Source: RGIG4097 sp964550635
GTDB taxonomy: Bacteria; Bacillota; Clostridia; Christensenellales; CAG-917
Reading direction: 5' to 3'
DNA: 64,000 bases
Assembly: GCA_964550635.1 (NCBI GenBank)
Contig: CAZJZV010000004.1
Location: 45,996 to 109,995 of the forward strand
The notes below the pieces were generated by a model that was given only the letters and a program-made list of their open reading frames with translations, was not told where the DNA came from and made no database searches. Below are positions 26,751 through 41,700 of this stretch, one piece after another; the first letter of the stretch is position 1, and each line of letters opens with the position of its first letter. Both the position numbers and the translations under genes were made by a program.

Positions 26751-29700
26751 GCGTGTAGGTGACGTCCGCCTTTTGCGGGAAGTAGTTTCTATCCTCGAGA
26801 TAGGTTTCGTTGAGAATGATACTCTTTCCGCCTGCCGTACCTTCTCTGGTTGCGGGATCGGTGATGACGATTTCGGTGGGTGCTTCCACTTCGCCGTCCA
26901 TAAGGGTTGCGGTTTCGCCTTCGAGGAAGCCGAGCATTGCCGTCTTCGTCGTGGACTTGGAGTTGGACAAAGGCGTTATTCTGAGAACGGTCCAATCCCA
27001 ACCGTCGAGTACGTTGTCACCGCTGACGTTTGCGATTGCGTCGGTCTTGGTGTTGGTGCCGGTCGACGTCTGGTTGAAGGTTTGTCCAGTGCTGACGGAC
27101 GAAGTTTGTCTGTTGTAGGTAGTCACGGTTGAACCCGCGCCGACTTTTTCTGCGTTGACGTAGAGTTCGATTGCTTGGATGCCTCTGAACATAGTGAGAT
27201 CATTGCCAAGATTGTAGGTCGAATTCTTCGGCGCAAGGTCGATATAGATGTTCGCGGTAGGATCGCATGCGAAGCTGTTTGCGAACGGCAACGGCAAGAT
27301 GGTCGCGATAAGGTGGCCGATATTTTCCATCGTATCGAGTGCCATTGCAAGACCTGCGAGTTGGTTGATGTTGTCAACGCCAAGGTCGGGGATGATATCC
27401 TTGACCAACCATTGATAGAAGTAGACGGGGATACTACGCGCATAAGGTTCGATGAGTCTGACTCTTTCCTCAGTCTTTTGGTGAGGAGTGAGATCAGTTC
27501 TGTTCTTGACTGCGTCGAGTTGTTGGAAGAACGTGATCATCGTGTTCGTTCCGCCACCGAGGTTGTAATCGCTGTCGCTGATTGCTTGACCTCTGTCGTG
27601 GTTCAAACCGAGTCTGTCGATATTTGCGTAGTAATAGGTGTCGTGTTTGTTCGCGTCGATGACGTCTTGGAAGAGTCCCATGACGAGAACGTTGATCATG
27701 ATCATCAATTCGTTGAACGCGTACTTGTCAAAGGTTATCTTCAAGGAAATGTAACGAGTGTCGTCGGACAATGACGGGTCGATCGCTTTCATTCCGCTAT
27801 AGTACGGGATATATCCATTGCTGTTGAAGAGATTGACTTCGAGTTTCTTGATGAGTCCGGTCATATCTGCGGAGTAGGAATACTTCGCGTAATCCACTGC
27901 GGCTGCGGTCGCTTCGCCCGCGGGATATGCATAGGTGCCGTTGTCGCCGTCTTCGTGACTGGTAAAGCTTGCAAATGCGCCGTAGGGGTTTTCTGCGGAC
28001 ACCGAGCCTGCGACGGGAATACCGCCGACGGTGTCGTTGATGATGCCGTTCAAGAAGTCGGAGGACAAGTCGACGTCTTTGATGTAGATGCTGATGTTGT
28101 TTTGGAGAGTTGCGCCTGCGATCAAGTTCGTACCGCTACCTGCGTTCTTCTTCGGGTGATCGACGTCGATGAAGAGATAGAGTTTGTACGGGTTGTTACC
28201 ACCGCCCCAAGTCTTGATTTCTCTGCTGAGATCGAGTTCCGCGTGGGTGTTGGACCAGTAGGACATAAGTTTCGTGCCGTCGCCGTTGAAGAGCGAGTTG
28301 GAACTGAAGCCGACGTCCGCCGTCCAGACTTTCTTGTCGATGTCGATTCTGAGTGCGGGATTGAGACCGTCGAAGATATTGTTGATGAGTGCGGAAGTGC
28401 CTGCCGTACCCGAGTACGCCAAACCTGCATAGCCGTATTCAACTTGACTGATCATATCTTGGACGTTGATCTTGTTCTTGCCGATTTCGATGCTGAGATC
28501 TTTGATTTCGAGAGCGAGCATCGTGCCGACGCTATCGAGAACTGCGGTCACGCCGAGTTTTTCGATACCGGTGCGGAAGTCGTACAAGAATTCGACGGAT
28601 GCGGATTGCAAAGGCATTGCGTTGAGATCGATTCCGCTACCCGACAGGTCGAGTCCGAGAATGCCAAGGAGTGCACTGATGAAGTTCATATCGATATTGA
28701 GACCGATACGACCTTCTTCAACGTCGATATTGAGAGCAAGTTTGCTGCTTGCGCTTGCACTGCTGGTCGCTTCGGTGGACAAGGTGTCGGATGCCGCGCC
28801 CGCCGCGTTGTATTCATAGTTCTCCGCGTATTTTTGTTTTGCGCCGAGTATGCCTGCAAATCCTTGGAACTTGATCTTGCCGAGTCCGAGACCGCTTGCG
28901 TCGATATAGAGTGCGTCGTTGATTGCGGTGCCGAACATTTCGGTGGTGAGTTCGTAGATATTGCCTGCGTTCTTGAGTCTGGACGAGCCGAGATAGTAGA
29001 CGGACAAGAATTTCTCACTCATCAATTCGCCGATGGTGATGTCGAGTGCTATATCGCTATAAAGGATACCCGAGATACCGTACATGAGAATTGCGCCGAG
29101 ATTGATATCCGCCGAGAGTGCGATGTCGATCGTGATAGGACGGTTCGGGAAGTTGACTTCGACGTCCGCTATCTTGAACTTGTATTCACCGTTATCATCT
29201 TTCTCGTAAGTGCCGTCGCTCTTGAGAGTGTATCTTTGACCGTCGTATTCTTCGCCCGCTGCGATCTTGTCGAACGTGCCGAACATTGCGGTGCCTTCGA
29301 GGAGTCCGCCAAGGAGGTCGATAACCCATGCGACGAAGGAATTGTCGTAGCCTTCTTCACCCTTCTTCAAGCCTGCCGAAGTGATGGTCAAGCTGATCGT
29401 GGTGCTCAAGCTGATCGTGGAAAGACCGATTTCGCCGGTTTCAACGTTGTACGCTTCTGCGTAAGGAATGTAGTACGCACCGCTCAAGCTTTGTTCGTAG
29501 TGTTCTTCCACGTACATGTAAGCGCCGTTTTCTGCGGTCACGTAAGTGCCGTCCGCGCGTCTTGTGTAACGTTGTCCGTTATATTCGTCGTCGGTGATTT
29601 CAACGTAGTTGCCTGCGACTTTGTTGTATCTCTTTGCAGATTGCCAAGTTTCGTCCGCCGCCGCGACTGCATCGAATTCTTTGAACAGGTTGTCAACGCT

Positions 29701-32700
29701 GTAGCCCTTCGTGATATGGCGGTCGAGTCCGAGTTCGACGACGTCAAGGGATGCGTAGAAGCCTTCACTGAACTTCGCGGACAAACTGAACACGAAATCT
29801 CTGCTATCGGAATGATAGTAGGTCGTGCCTTCGGAGAGAGTGTCGCCGTTATACACGGTGTAGGTGCCGCCGTTCTTCACGTAGACGGTGCCGGAGAACT
29901 TGCCTTGGTTGAACAGAGCAATATCGTTTGCACTCATCTCGATGAAGGTGTTGGGCACGTAGCCGTAGCTTTCGATGAGAATGTCGCCGAGGTTCGGGAC
30001 GAGGTCTTTGAGTTCTTTGCCTTGACGTTCGTAGATCTTGTTCGCGACTGCGTTGATGACTGCCATGGACAAGCCGATCGAGAAGTATTGCGGGTGGATC
30101 AACGCTTCGAGATATGCGTAGTCGTGGAGATCCATTCCGCCTGCGGTTTGAGAGTTCGCCGCAAGTGCGTCGCTTGCGTCCTCACTGCCCGCTTCGGTCG
30201 TGCCGAGTATTCCGCCGAGTGCGCCTTCGATGAGTGCGCTGAGTCCGAGTCCGCTCAAGTACAACTTCGCGCTTTCGCCGAGCAAGTGGCTTGCATCGAT
30301 ATAGACGTTGTCGCCGTAGAGATATACTGCAAGGATAGGTTCGGTGTTGAGGATTCCGTTGTCGTCGTATTGCAAGATTTCGAGCATGATTTGCATTGCG
30401 CTGAAATCGTTGAAGTCAAGGAATGCACTGAGATTGATACGTGCAGACGGATAATCCTTGTTGCCGAGATTGTTGGTTATGTTGATATTGAGATCGGAGC
30501 CGGTGAGATCGCTTTCGGGATTGATGAGTCCGAGAATGAGATCGAGAAGTTCACCGAGTTCAACGACGTTGTTGGAGCCGTCAGCAAGTTTCGCGCCGCC
30601 GTAGTAGGACAGGTCGATACCAACGCTCAAGTTCAACGAAGATTTCTTGATGTCCGCGTAGTCGGTGACCGCCATACCGTCGTCGTCAAGGTAGGTATGA
30701 GTGCCGTCCGCGTTCATTCTGACGTTGTCTTTGCCGACGTTCATCGTTTCGTGGTTTGCCCAGAGTCCGAGACCGTGGAGTTTGATTTGGAGACCGAGAT
30801 CGCCGATTGCGATATAGTCGCCCGCCGTCGTAACGTCATAGGTGTTCGTCGTGGTCTTGTTGAACGTGCCTGCGCCGAGTCTGTTGTAGGTCGCGATCAA
30901 AGTGTACTTCGTCGTGCCGTCGGAGACGATTGCGCCGTTTGCGTTGAGTTTTTCGTATGCGCTATCCGCTTCGGTGATGACCATGAACGCGCCCATACCG
31001 TATGCGTTGACCGCAAAGGTATTGTTGCTCGTCGTGGAGTCGAACACCTTGGTGAACGTGTATTCACCGTTTGCGTCGATGCCCGTGAAGTTGTAGCGGT
31101 CGCCCGTCCAAGTGGACTTCCATTGACCGTCCGTGTATTCCGTCGTCTTGGGAGTGGATGCAACGCCGTATGCGTAGTTTGCAAGTGCGTATTCTTCGGT
31201 TTCAAGGAGTACGTATTGTCCGCTTGCAGATGCGCTATAAGTGCCGTCCGCATTCTTTTGATAGGTCGCGCCCGTCCAGTTGATTGCGTGGTCTTCTTTG
31301 AGATCCGCGAGAGTCAACCAAGTTTCCTTGCCTGCGACGAAGCCGAGATTGACGAGAATGCTGGGTGCGCCACCGCCAAGGTCGATGACAAGACCGCTGG
31401 TGTTGATATCGGTAGTCTGAACGAGTTTGGGCAGATAATCGGTGACGTCCGCAAGGTCTGCGACGAGCATACCGACGAGATCGCCGATGAGACTGTCGTT
31501 AAGACCGATTGCGACTATGTCGTTCGCAACGAGAATTTGTCCGAGAATCATACCGATGATGTTCCAAACGTCTTCGCCCACGAGGTCGCCGACAAGACCC
31601 ATATTCGCTTCGTCCGCGCTTGCTTTTGCACTGCTTGCTTCAAACGCCGCGCTATCGGAGCCAAGGAGTCCGCCAAGGTCGAGTCCTTCGAGTTTGAGTT
31701 TGCCGAAGAAGTCGCCCATGCCGACGATGTCGTTCATATCTTCAAGATTGAGATAGAGATTGAGTTTTCCGCCGACGATTTGCGCCCAGAGTTCGACGAT
31801 TGCGGTGTTGACGTTGCCTTCAGCGTCGAAACCATGGAAGTTGGTGTCGTATTCGATTCTGATATACGCTTCGAGACCGTTGAGTGCGTCCATGAGAGAT
31901 CCGCCGTTGACAATGTAATTGACAAGGTTTTGGATGTTCAGGCGCGCTTTGACGTCGATGCCTGCGCCGATCGTGCTTTCAAATGCGTTGTTTCTCCAAC
32001 TCATCGACGCAAGAATGAATTCGAAGTAATCATACAGGTCGGTCGAGATGAATCTGGTCATCTGTTCGGTCCAGTTGATGATGTCGCCGAGTTTGAGAGA
32101 GAGATCGAGAGAGAGATCGATTTCCGCACTTTCAAGGTCGCCAAGGAGTGATTCGATATCGAGGTCCGCTCCGCCGAGCAAGTCGCCGAGATTGAGGGAC
32201 ATAATTCTCGAATAGTTGGTGAAGTCGGAGACGGGTTTGTAGTATACTCCGCCCTCTTCCACTTTCACGCTGACGCCGTCGACGAGTGCGAGATCGTCGA
32301 TTTCTGCAAATTGTCCTGCGACTCCGCTTCCGACGTACTTGTAGAGTGCGCCTTTGACGGTGCTATCCCAAACGTTGCCGTCTTCGTCGTAGAGTTTTTC
32401 GTCAAGCACGCGCACGAACTTGGTTTCGCAACGCTTGAACACCCACACGCCGTTTGCGACTGCATTGTTGAACGCCGCTTCGTTTGCGTAGACGGTGGTT
32501 GCTTTGACGTAGTATTTGTCGTCGACTTTGACAACGTCGATACCGTTTGCGGACTTCGCGTTACCCACTTTGACGTATGCGTCCGCGAATGCAGTGCTAT
32601 CGTCGCGAGTGAAGTTTGCATAGTAGAATGCATAGTTGTCCGCGATATCGGGATTTGTGTCGTAGGAGTTTTGATAGGTGGTATTGCGCTCGTTGAAGCT

Positions 32701-35700
32701 TTCAACCGTACCGAAGTCGATGACAGAACTGTCTTCGGTGCCGTTGAAGAGTTGAAGCTTGATGAGCAAGTCAAGCACGCCCTTCGTGCCGTCTTCGTTG
32801 AAGAGTGCGAGATCGATACCGATCGAGTACGGGCTAAGCTTGAGATCGAGACCGACGGTGAAGTTCGGGAGAATATCTTCGTCGATATCGAGTCCGAGCA
32901 ATCCAAGGAGCAAGTTCACGAATCCCTTCGTAATCTTGAGAGCAAGAGTACGAGTGTAGAGATTGACGAATATGCCGGAGATTTCGGGGTTTGCATATTG
33001 ATTGACGAGTCTGTCGCCCTCTGCGGATGCGAGTGCATCGCTTGACGCACCGAGAGAAATGGAGCCGTCAAGGAGTCCTGCGACGAGTTCTTCAACAGAG
33101 TATTGACTGAGATCAACGGAGAGTTTCGCGCCTTCGCCAAGGAGCCATTCGAGGTCGAGATTGAGTCCTGCAACGCCGGTGTCTTCATCGCGGTTGTAGT
33201 ACAAACCGAGCATATGAGTGAGAGTGCCGTCCGCGCCTTCCGCCGCATCGTTTTCTCTGCGCCATGCGTCGATTGCAAGGTCGATATCGAAGATGTTCAT
33301 CTTGATTTCGGGCAAGAAGTCAAGTCTGAACGAGAGACCGATCTTGATTTCGAAGAGAACTTCGCCACTGAAGTCTTCAAGGACTTGGAGTGCGATTCCG
33401 TCAAGGTCGCCAAGGAGTCCGCCAAGGACTTCCGCAACGTTGGTTTCAACGCCGGTGGAGTAGAGCACGTAGTCGTTTGCGCTAAGGTCGTCCCCTGCCG
33501 CGAGTTGCTTGTATCCGCCTTGATACATGGTGTATCTGTGTTCGGGTGCAACGTACGCGTCGGATGCGCTATTGTTAAGGTCTGCGAGAGTGTAGCTGCC
33601 GCCGGTTGCGTTGAGAATGCCGAGATAATCGTTCACCGATACGTAATCGTAGTAGCCCGTGGTGTAGATACCGCCGCGGATGGTGAGCGAGATATAGAAC
33701 ATATCGTCGGTGTCGACGTAGGAGATAGACTTGCTACCGTCGTAGAGAGACAAGCTCGTGACTGCGTTCTTGGTTGCGACGAAGTCGTTCGTCCAATCGT
33801 TAGAATCGAAGTTATCCGCGAGATAATCCGCAAGTTTGACGTAGGTTCTGTTCCATTCGTCGTAGACGTAGTAGTTGATTTGTTCTGCGGTGTAGCGAGG
33901 CATGCTTGCGAGTTCCGCACCTGCGCTTGCATAGAGCACGAATTGTTCGTTTGCGTAATCCCAAACGTATTCGCCCGTTCCGTCGACTTGGACGGTTTCG
34001 TATGCGTTGCTTGCCTTTTCGATGATATTCTTGCCGGTTGCACGGACGAAGAGATCCGCATCGGTAAGTTCGCCAAGACCGTATTTCTCACGATTTTCCG
34101 CGGTGTTTCTCACGTAGACGTCGCGATACTTCTCTCTCTTGTAGAGAGTATCGGATTCGAGTTTGATACGCGGAGAATATCCGAGTTCGGTGATTTCGAG
34201 TTGCAGATAGAAGTTGTAGCCGTCTTCTGCGCTACGACCGAAGCTCGTGCCTGCGGTGAAGTCGATCATTTGACCGTTTGCGAAGTCAACGGTGGTGAAG
34301 TAATCCTTGACGTTCGTATACTTGCCGTCTGCGTACACGTACAAGTCTTCCGCGAGAATAGGATAGTATTCGCCGTGGTAGTACATATAACGGACGTTGT
34401 CGAGATAGTTGTCATAGACGTCTACGCCGTGGTCTTGAGTGCCGTTGGGCGTACCTTCGATCCATTGATCGGAAGTGTTCGCATCACCGATGAAGGTGTA
34501 GAGATAATCGTCGACCTTGAAGTATTTCGCGCCTTCGGGAGCCGCTTCGCCGTATGCGGTTTCATACTCTGCGGGAGTGATGTATTCTTGGACTCTTGCG
34601 CCAAATTCGGGGAATCCGATATTGATGCCGAGTTCATATTCCCACAGATAGAGCATGACGGACAAGAAGGGTTTTCTGACGCCTTCTTCCTTCGCGGAAA
34701 CGAGCATTTCGTCATATGCGATTTGTTCGAATACGTAGTAGACTTCGACGGGTGAATCCGCGGTCGCTCTTTCATATTGGCCGTCGCCGACGTGATAGTA
34801 TGCGTCGGTTGCGGAAGTCGCGTCTTTTCTGAGATAGTACTTGTAATCGCCGGTGGTCAGGTCTTTTTCTGCAGTGGACTTCTCGAAAGGAGTCGCCTTG
34901 GTGAGAATTTGATAATAATCCGAACCGCTGTTGACGATCTTGATATACGCTTCGTAGGTTGCGAGCGTGTAGTAGAACTTCGTGCCTGCGGTCACTTGTG
35001 CTTCGTAGTCTGCGATTTCCGCTTCGGTGAGTCTGTCTGCCATTTCGGACTTGAGATAGTAGACGGTCTTGCCTGCGTTTTCGACTGCGAAGTAGGTGCC
35101 GGTTGCGTTATCCTTCTCATAGCTGAAACGGAAGTCGGATTGTCTTCTTTCCGCTTCGGTCGTATCGGCGTGTTCTTTGTAGAGATACGTCGAACGGTCG
35201 GTGTTGATTTGGACGTAAGGTTGCTTTTCGAAGTTGTAGTTGAATTGCAAGCCGTCTTCACCGAGCAAGAGTTTGAGAAGTGCGTTGATATAGTCCGCTT
35301 GCACGATTGCGCGGATATAGGTGTTGGTGATTCTGAGACCCCAAACGAATGCGGTAACGTATGCCGCGATGTCGTCGCTCAAGAGCGGGAGTTCCGCGGT
35401 TGCGGTTGCAGTGCTACCCGCCGCGAGTGCTTCGGATCCGCTTTCTCCGCCAAAGATGTCGGGAAGGAGATTGCTTGCGATGTCACGGAGCGAGTAGGAG
35501 TTGATATACACGCTCGGAATCGAGAAGTAGCTCAAATCGAGATACAGACCGCCTTTGACGCGTTTGTAGGTGCCGTAGTTGTTTTGATAGAAGTAAGTGG
35601 AGTCGTAACTGTATCTCTTGTTGCCGTAGAGCATCAAGTCGGTGTTTGCGGTTACGAGTTTGTATTCGCCGTCCGCAGAGTCGTAGTAATAGTCACCGCT

Positions 35701-38700
35701 CTTCGCGACGAAGTAGTGGCTATATCTCTCTTCGGGTGCGATATATTCGTCGCTTGCGGGATTGGTTTCGGATGCCGTGAGTTTCTCGAATTCGCCGCCG
35801 ATCATGTAGATGCCAAGGAGAGTACGAGTTTCGCTCTTCGCGATAGAAGAGTCGTGCTCTTGTTTATCCATTGCGGTGGAGTTCAAGATAGCGGACACGT
35901 TCATGAAACTGAGCAAGTCGCCGATATTGAATTGTTCACTGCCGAATGCGTTGATGATGACGTTGAACAGGTCGATGATGGAGATGTCTTCGTCAAGGTC
36001 GCTGAAGTCAACGTTGACGTCGAATTGACGGAAGTAGTTGACGAGAGCCGCAAACTTGATTTCGACGTTGAGAATGAGTTCCATCTTTCTGTCGAGGTCA
36101 CCGTTCATATCCGAAACGGCGGAGATTTGTGCTTTGAGAGAGTCGGGATCGACGTCGGGGAAGAGCATTTCAAGCACTTCGCTCAAGTCGATATCCGCAT
36201 CCTTCTTGAAGGAAGTCGTGACGTCGATAACTTCGGTGAGAGTGATACGGTCGAGTTCGGTGATTTCTTCGTATTCGGAGAGTTCTTCCGCCGAGAGAGT
36301 GTAATCGTGTTCGGTGGTGAAATCAAGGGATACGTTGCGGATGCCGACAAGGAGACTGAGTTCTGCATCGTAGCCGTTGCCGTTTGCGGCGTAGCCCGCT
36401 TGACGACGATAGACCACGGAACCTTCTTCTCTGCCGCCTTCATAGTCGTTTCTGACGTATCTTCTTTCTTGAGAGACGGTTTCGTTGGGTGCGAGTTCGC
36501 GATAAGAACCGTCGTCAAGACGATAGAAGTTGCCGAGATTGTTTTGAGTGAAGTAGTAGTCGCCTTCGACCTTGTTTGCTTCGTCCTTGACAACGGGAGT
36601 TACACCGTCTGCAAGTGCGACGTAGCGATCGCCTTCGATGGAAACGGTCGCGCCGATTTCAACGTTCAAACCGTCGTTGATATCAAGGTTGACGTCCGCG
36701 CCGAAGAGCAAGTCGTCGGGGATATAATCACTAAGGTCGAGACCTTCGACGAGCATTTCGATGATCGTGCGGAGGAATCTGTTTGCAATGCTGATAGAGA
36801 GTGCGCGTCTGTTGACGAGCAACAACACGTCGACGTTGTTTGCGTTGACTTCCGCCGCCGCGAATGCGTCGCTGGAAGAATCGCCTTCGGGAAGTTCGGT
36901 GTCTGCATAAGCATTGTCGAAGATACCGCCGAGATATTGTTCGATGAGCCCCGAAACTATGGTCGAAGTGATGCTGAGTTTGGGCATGCCAAGGAACGGA
37001 ATGTCAATGTAGAAGACGTTCTGCACGTAGTATGCGGCAAGCCAAATATTCTCTGCGCCGGTTTCAGAGATATTTATGAGTTCGAGTTTGATCTCGGAGT
37101 TGAGAAGTTCGGAGAAGTCGAGCATGATACCCGCATCGAGACGGAAGTGTGCGGAAGAATAGCCTTTCGCAGTGGAAGGAATGTCAATCTTGACGCCTTC
37201 GAGATTTCCGAGCACTTGTGCGAAGATCATACCGAAGTCGATTTCACCTTCGGTGATGCCGAGTTCGAGTTCAACCGAGAGATTGAGAGATACGGTCGAT
37301 TCATAGAAAGGTGCGAGTGCAACGTATTCGGTGCCGTCTTTGCTCTTTTCTTCGAGTATGTAAGAAGGCATGAGAGAGTCGCTTGCGCCGAATCCGATAT
37401 CGAGACCGTTCAGTTTGAGACCGAGATCGATTGCGTTTGCGGTGATATTGAGCGCGATACCGAATTGATTGAGCTTGGTGAAGTAGTCGGGCATTCTGTA
37501 GAAGGTGCCTTCCTTGTCTTGCACGTAGCCGAAGTATCTATCCGCGAAGGTGTCGACTTTGGTGTAGCCGCCCGCGTAGATATAGTAACTTTCGCTAATA
37601 TCGTAGCCGTTTTGTGCGATTTCGAGTGCGTCTACGGGTTCATAGTTGACGCCGTTTCTGACGTACACGGTGTAACGCTCGGTGTCGAAATGTTCCGCTT
37701 TCGCTTGGAGAGAGTACTTCTTGCCGTCGTAGCTTTCGCCTGCGCCGATGAGTACGTAGGTGTCGCCGACCTTCTTGTAGGTGCCTGCGTCGTCAAGTAC
37801 GTATTCGGTTTCGGTGAGAGAAACGATGGTTGCATATCTGCCGTGAGTCTTGTTCTCTTTCCAGACGATTTCGTCGTAGTAGGAATATCTCTCGTTGGTG
37901 GGCATGATGAGAATGTAACTGTCGTTGGTCGTACCGCCGCTGACGTAGGTGCTGCGCTTGTAATAAGCAGTGTTCCAGACGTCTGCGGGAGTGGTATCGT
38001 CAGCTTTTGCGAACGTTACGTCGTATCTCGTTGCGCCGGTGGGGATTTCCGCGTCGGTTTCTGCGAAGATATAGTAACTTCTGCTATTCTCTGCCTTTCC
38101 GTTGAGGTTGATGCTTTCGATATAATATCTACCCTCTGCGTTTTCGGTTGCGGACACAACGTAGTAGGCGTCGCCTTCGTTCACGTCTTTGATGGACGCC
38201 GCGGTATCCGTTGCGAAGTCGACGTATGCATACTTACCGGTTTCAAGGTCGAGAGAGACTTCGAGTTTGTCGAAGATTTCTTCAAGAGAGCCAAGGTCGG
38301 GAAGAAGTGCGCCGACAAGGAGGGAGATGATGGATTTGGTAATGACGATTTGCGTTGCAACGTCGGAGAGAATGAGTTCGATGATTGCAGTTCTTTCCAC
38401 CGTGTAATCGCTTGCCACAGGGTTTTCTCCTGCAGGATCGATACCTTCGTCGGTTGCCGCAAGTGCTTCGCCTTGTCCCGCCGCGTTGGTGCTGTCTCCG
38501 CCGAGAAGTTCGAGGAGCATATCAACGAAGTTGGGAATGTAGGAGTAACCGTCCGTAACGTCGAAGAGTTCCACGCCGTTCAGGTACAAGTTGCCGTTGT
38601 AGAGATAGATACCGCCTTTGACGTTGTAGTTGCCGTCCGCATCGACGGTGACGTTGCCTTCGTTGTCTGTTTCGAGAACTTCGAGTGCGACTTCGAGAGT

Positions 38701-41700
38701 GGTAAGGTCACTGTTTGCAAGGAATGCGTTCATATCTCCGCCAATAAGGGAAGATACGTCAAGGGAGTTGAGATCGAGCTTCACGCCGACTCTGACTGCG
38801 ACTCCGTCGTGGAATGCAGAACCGGTCTTCGCGTTGATGACCATATCTCTGATGTAGTTTTCGACAAGACCGCCGAGTTCGAGAGTGTCGATATCGTTGC
38901 TGTCGAAGTACAAGCTGAGATTGAGTCCGAGATAGATATTTTGAGTGCCGGATTGTTCACCCGATGCAGTGCCGTTGATCATAGACATAATATTTTCGAC
39001 GTAGTCGGTTATGTCGATGAAGTCTGCCTTTTCGATTTCGGACAAAGGTCTGGTGTAGTCGGTGTCTGCAAGGGTAATATCAAAGCCGATGCCGAGTTTG
39101 AGTGCGACGTTGATACCCGTGAGAGTGCTGAGTCTGATGCCCAAGGAGAGTTTGTCGTCAAGGTCCGCATCCTTCCAAGTGAGGAAGAGTCCGCTTTCCA
39201 TGTCGTCAAGGTTGAGCATGCCGAGATCGATATCTTGGCCGGTGAGTGCGCTCACGAGTCCGGTGATGAAGGTGGAGTTGACGAGAATATCAAGGCTATC
39301 CCAGTTGTCATACCAATATTCGCCGTTTCTGTAGACGGTGGAGCATCTGAAGATGATGCGTTTGATGATCATATTGATATAGTCGAGAATGCCGAGTTCG
39401 CCGTCTGTCGCCGCAACCGCCGCGCTTTCGCTACCGCCGCCGATAAGGTCGATGATGAAGTCGAGTCCGAGAGTGAGTCTGGGTCCGCCAAGGTCGCCGA
39501 GATCAACGTAGAGTTGACCGTCCATAAGGTAGATGCCGATCATGACTTCGTTCTTCTCACCCTTGTTCATGACGAGTTGTACGCCGACTTCGAGTGCGGA
39601 AAGTATGGTGTCGAGATCGAAGTTGAAGTTGTCAAATTGTGCGTCCAAAATGGAGTCGAATCCGAGTTTTTCAAGGTCGATTGCACCGAAAATCTTGACA
39701 ACGATATCGTCGTCGAGCGGGTCGTTCAGATAGATATTCAGACCAAGTCTTTCAAGGAGTGCGTTGACGATATTCTTGAGAGTGCCTTCTTCGAGTCCGC
39801 TGATTGCGTTCTTGATTGCGTCAAGGCTCAAGACTGCGTCGATGAGATCGCCGAGTTCGATAGGATCTTTTATGTACAATCCGTTGGGATCTTGCACGTA
39901 TCTGCCGTCGGAAGTGCGTTTGGAGTAGCGTTCGTCATCGGGATAGAGACTTGCCGCTTCTTCGTCGACGAGAGTGAAGGTCGGGTTCAAACTGTATTCG
40001 AGCACGAGTTCGAGTGCGAAGGACACGATCTTGCTATCGCGATACTTGTTGAAACGATTTTCCGCCGCTTCACCGGTGTATCTGTAATAGGTTGTGCCTT
40101 CTACGTAAGCGCCTGCTTCGTTGAGTGCATACGCGCCATCCTTATAAATATACGCGTGCGCGGGATCGAGATAGTTTGCGCTGCCTTCGACTTTTTCATC
40201 GTCGGTGAGCACTCTGTAGTTGCCTGCGTTTTGAGGTTGTTTCAGTGCGTTTTCGATGGTCGCACTGACGGATGCAAACTCTTTGCCTGCGGTTACGCAA
40301 GGTTGTTTGACGTAAATACCGAGATTGAGAAGGGTGCTTGCAAGTTCGATTGCGACTTGATTGTGTTCGAAGTCGATACCTGCACTGAGTTCGAGTCCGA
40401 GATCGGGCAAGCGGTCGAGAGATTCGCCGATATTGCCAGTCGTGCCTTCTGCGGACACGAGATCAACGATGAACGCAATGAGAGTGAGTATAACTTTTTG
40501 GCTGATGACCAAAGAGATATTTTCGTTTGCTATGCCAAGGACGATTTCGAGTGCGTCTGCGGGAGTCGCCGCTCTGCCCTCTTCCGCCGCCATTGCTTCG
40601 GATCCGGAAGTTTCTTCACCGAGCAAGCCTCTGATAAGACCGACAAGATATTCGAGAAGGAACGTATCTTCGATGAGTACGTCTTCGTCGGACAAGATGC
40701 CCATATCTATCATGATCGTGTTTTCAAAGAGATAGACGCCGAGAATGTTCTCGCCTTTGACAAGGTTTCTGAGTTCGAGAGCGATTTCGGTTTCGGTCGG
40801 GTTTTCAAGGTTGAGGTTTGCACCGAGATAGAGTTCCGCGTCAAGAACGATGTCCTTTTCGATTTCGATACCCGCAGAGAGCAGGAAGTCTGCGATGAAT
40901 GCGGACACGAGATCGTTGATGGGAAGTTCTTTGTTGGGTTGGTCTTGAGTGTCGAGCAATTCGAGCTTGAGTTCAAGAGCAAGTTCAAGTGCGATGACGT
41001 CGAAGTTATCTTTGCTGATATATTCGTCGGGATTGATCGCGTAGTATTTGCTTTCGACGGTGTTTGCATCAGAGAAACCAATGCTAAGTCCGCTGAGAGT
41101 GAGTCCTACGTTGAAGGGATCGATGCCGATTGCAAGGTCGAGTTTGTATGGGTTGAAGCCAAGGCGGATGTAACTTTCGGTTGCATTGAGTGCGATGAAG
41201 TTCGTCGCAAGGTCCGCAGAGCCGTAGTTGCCGTCTTTGCTTTCAACGTAAGATACGCTTTCGTCCGCGCCCACTATTCTATTGAAACGCGCGCCCGTGT
41301 ACGTACCCGCTTCGGTTGCGGTGAGTGCAACGTAGCTGTAAACCGCTTTATAAGTGCCGACTGCGCTTTCTACGTAGTTGCCGTCAACGAGTTCGTATTT
41401 GACTCCTTCGTAGTCCGCATCCGCGACAACGTAGCTCGTTTCGCGTTTGAAGGTGCCTGCGGTGGAAGAATAGTACTTGCCGCCGACTCTTTCAAATCTT
41501 TCGCCGGTGAACGTGCCGATTTCTTCCGCGGTGAGTTCACGATACGCCATATCGGGACTGATGAGTTCGATGATGGTCGCAATGAGTCCGCTTGCAAGAT
41601 AGATAGTGATGCTTTCGCTGTTTGCGTTGAGTCCGCCGAGTGCTCCGCCAAGGATATTCACGAGAGTGCCGAGAATATCGCTTCCGCCGCTTTCTTCAGT

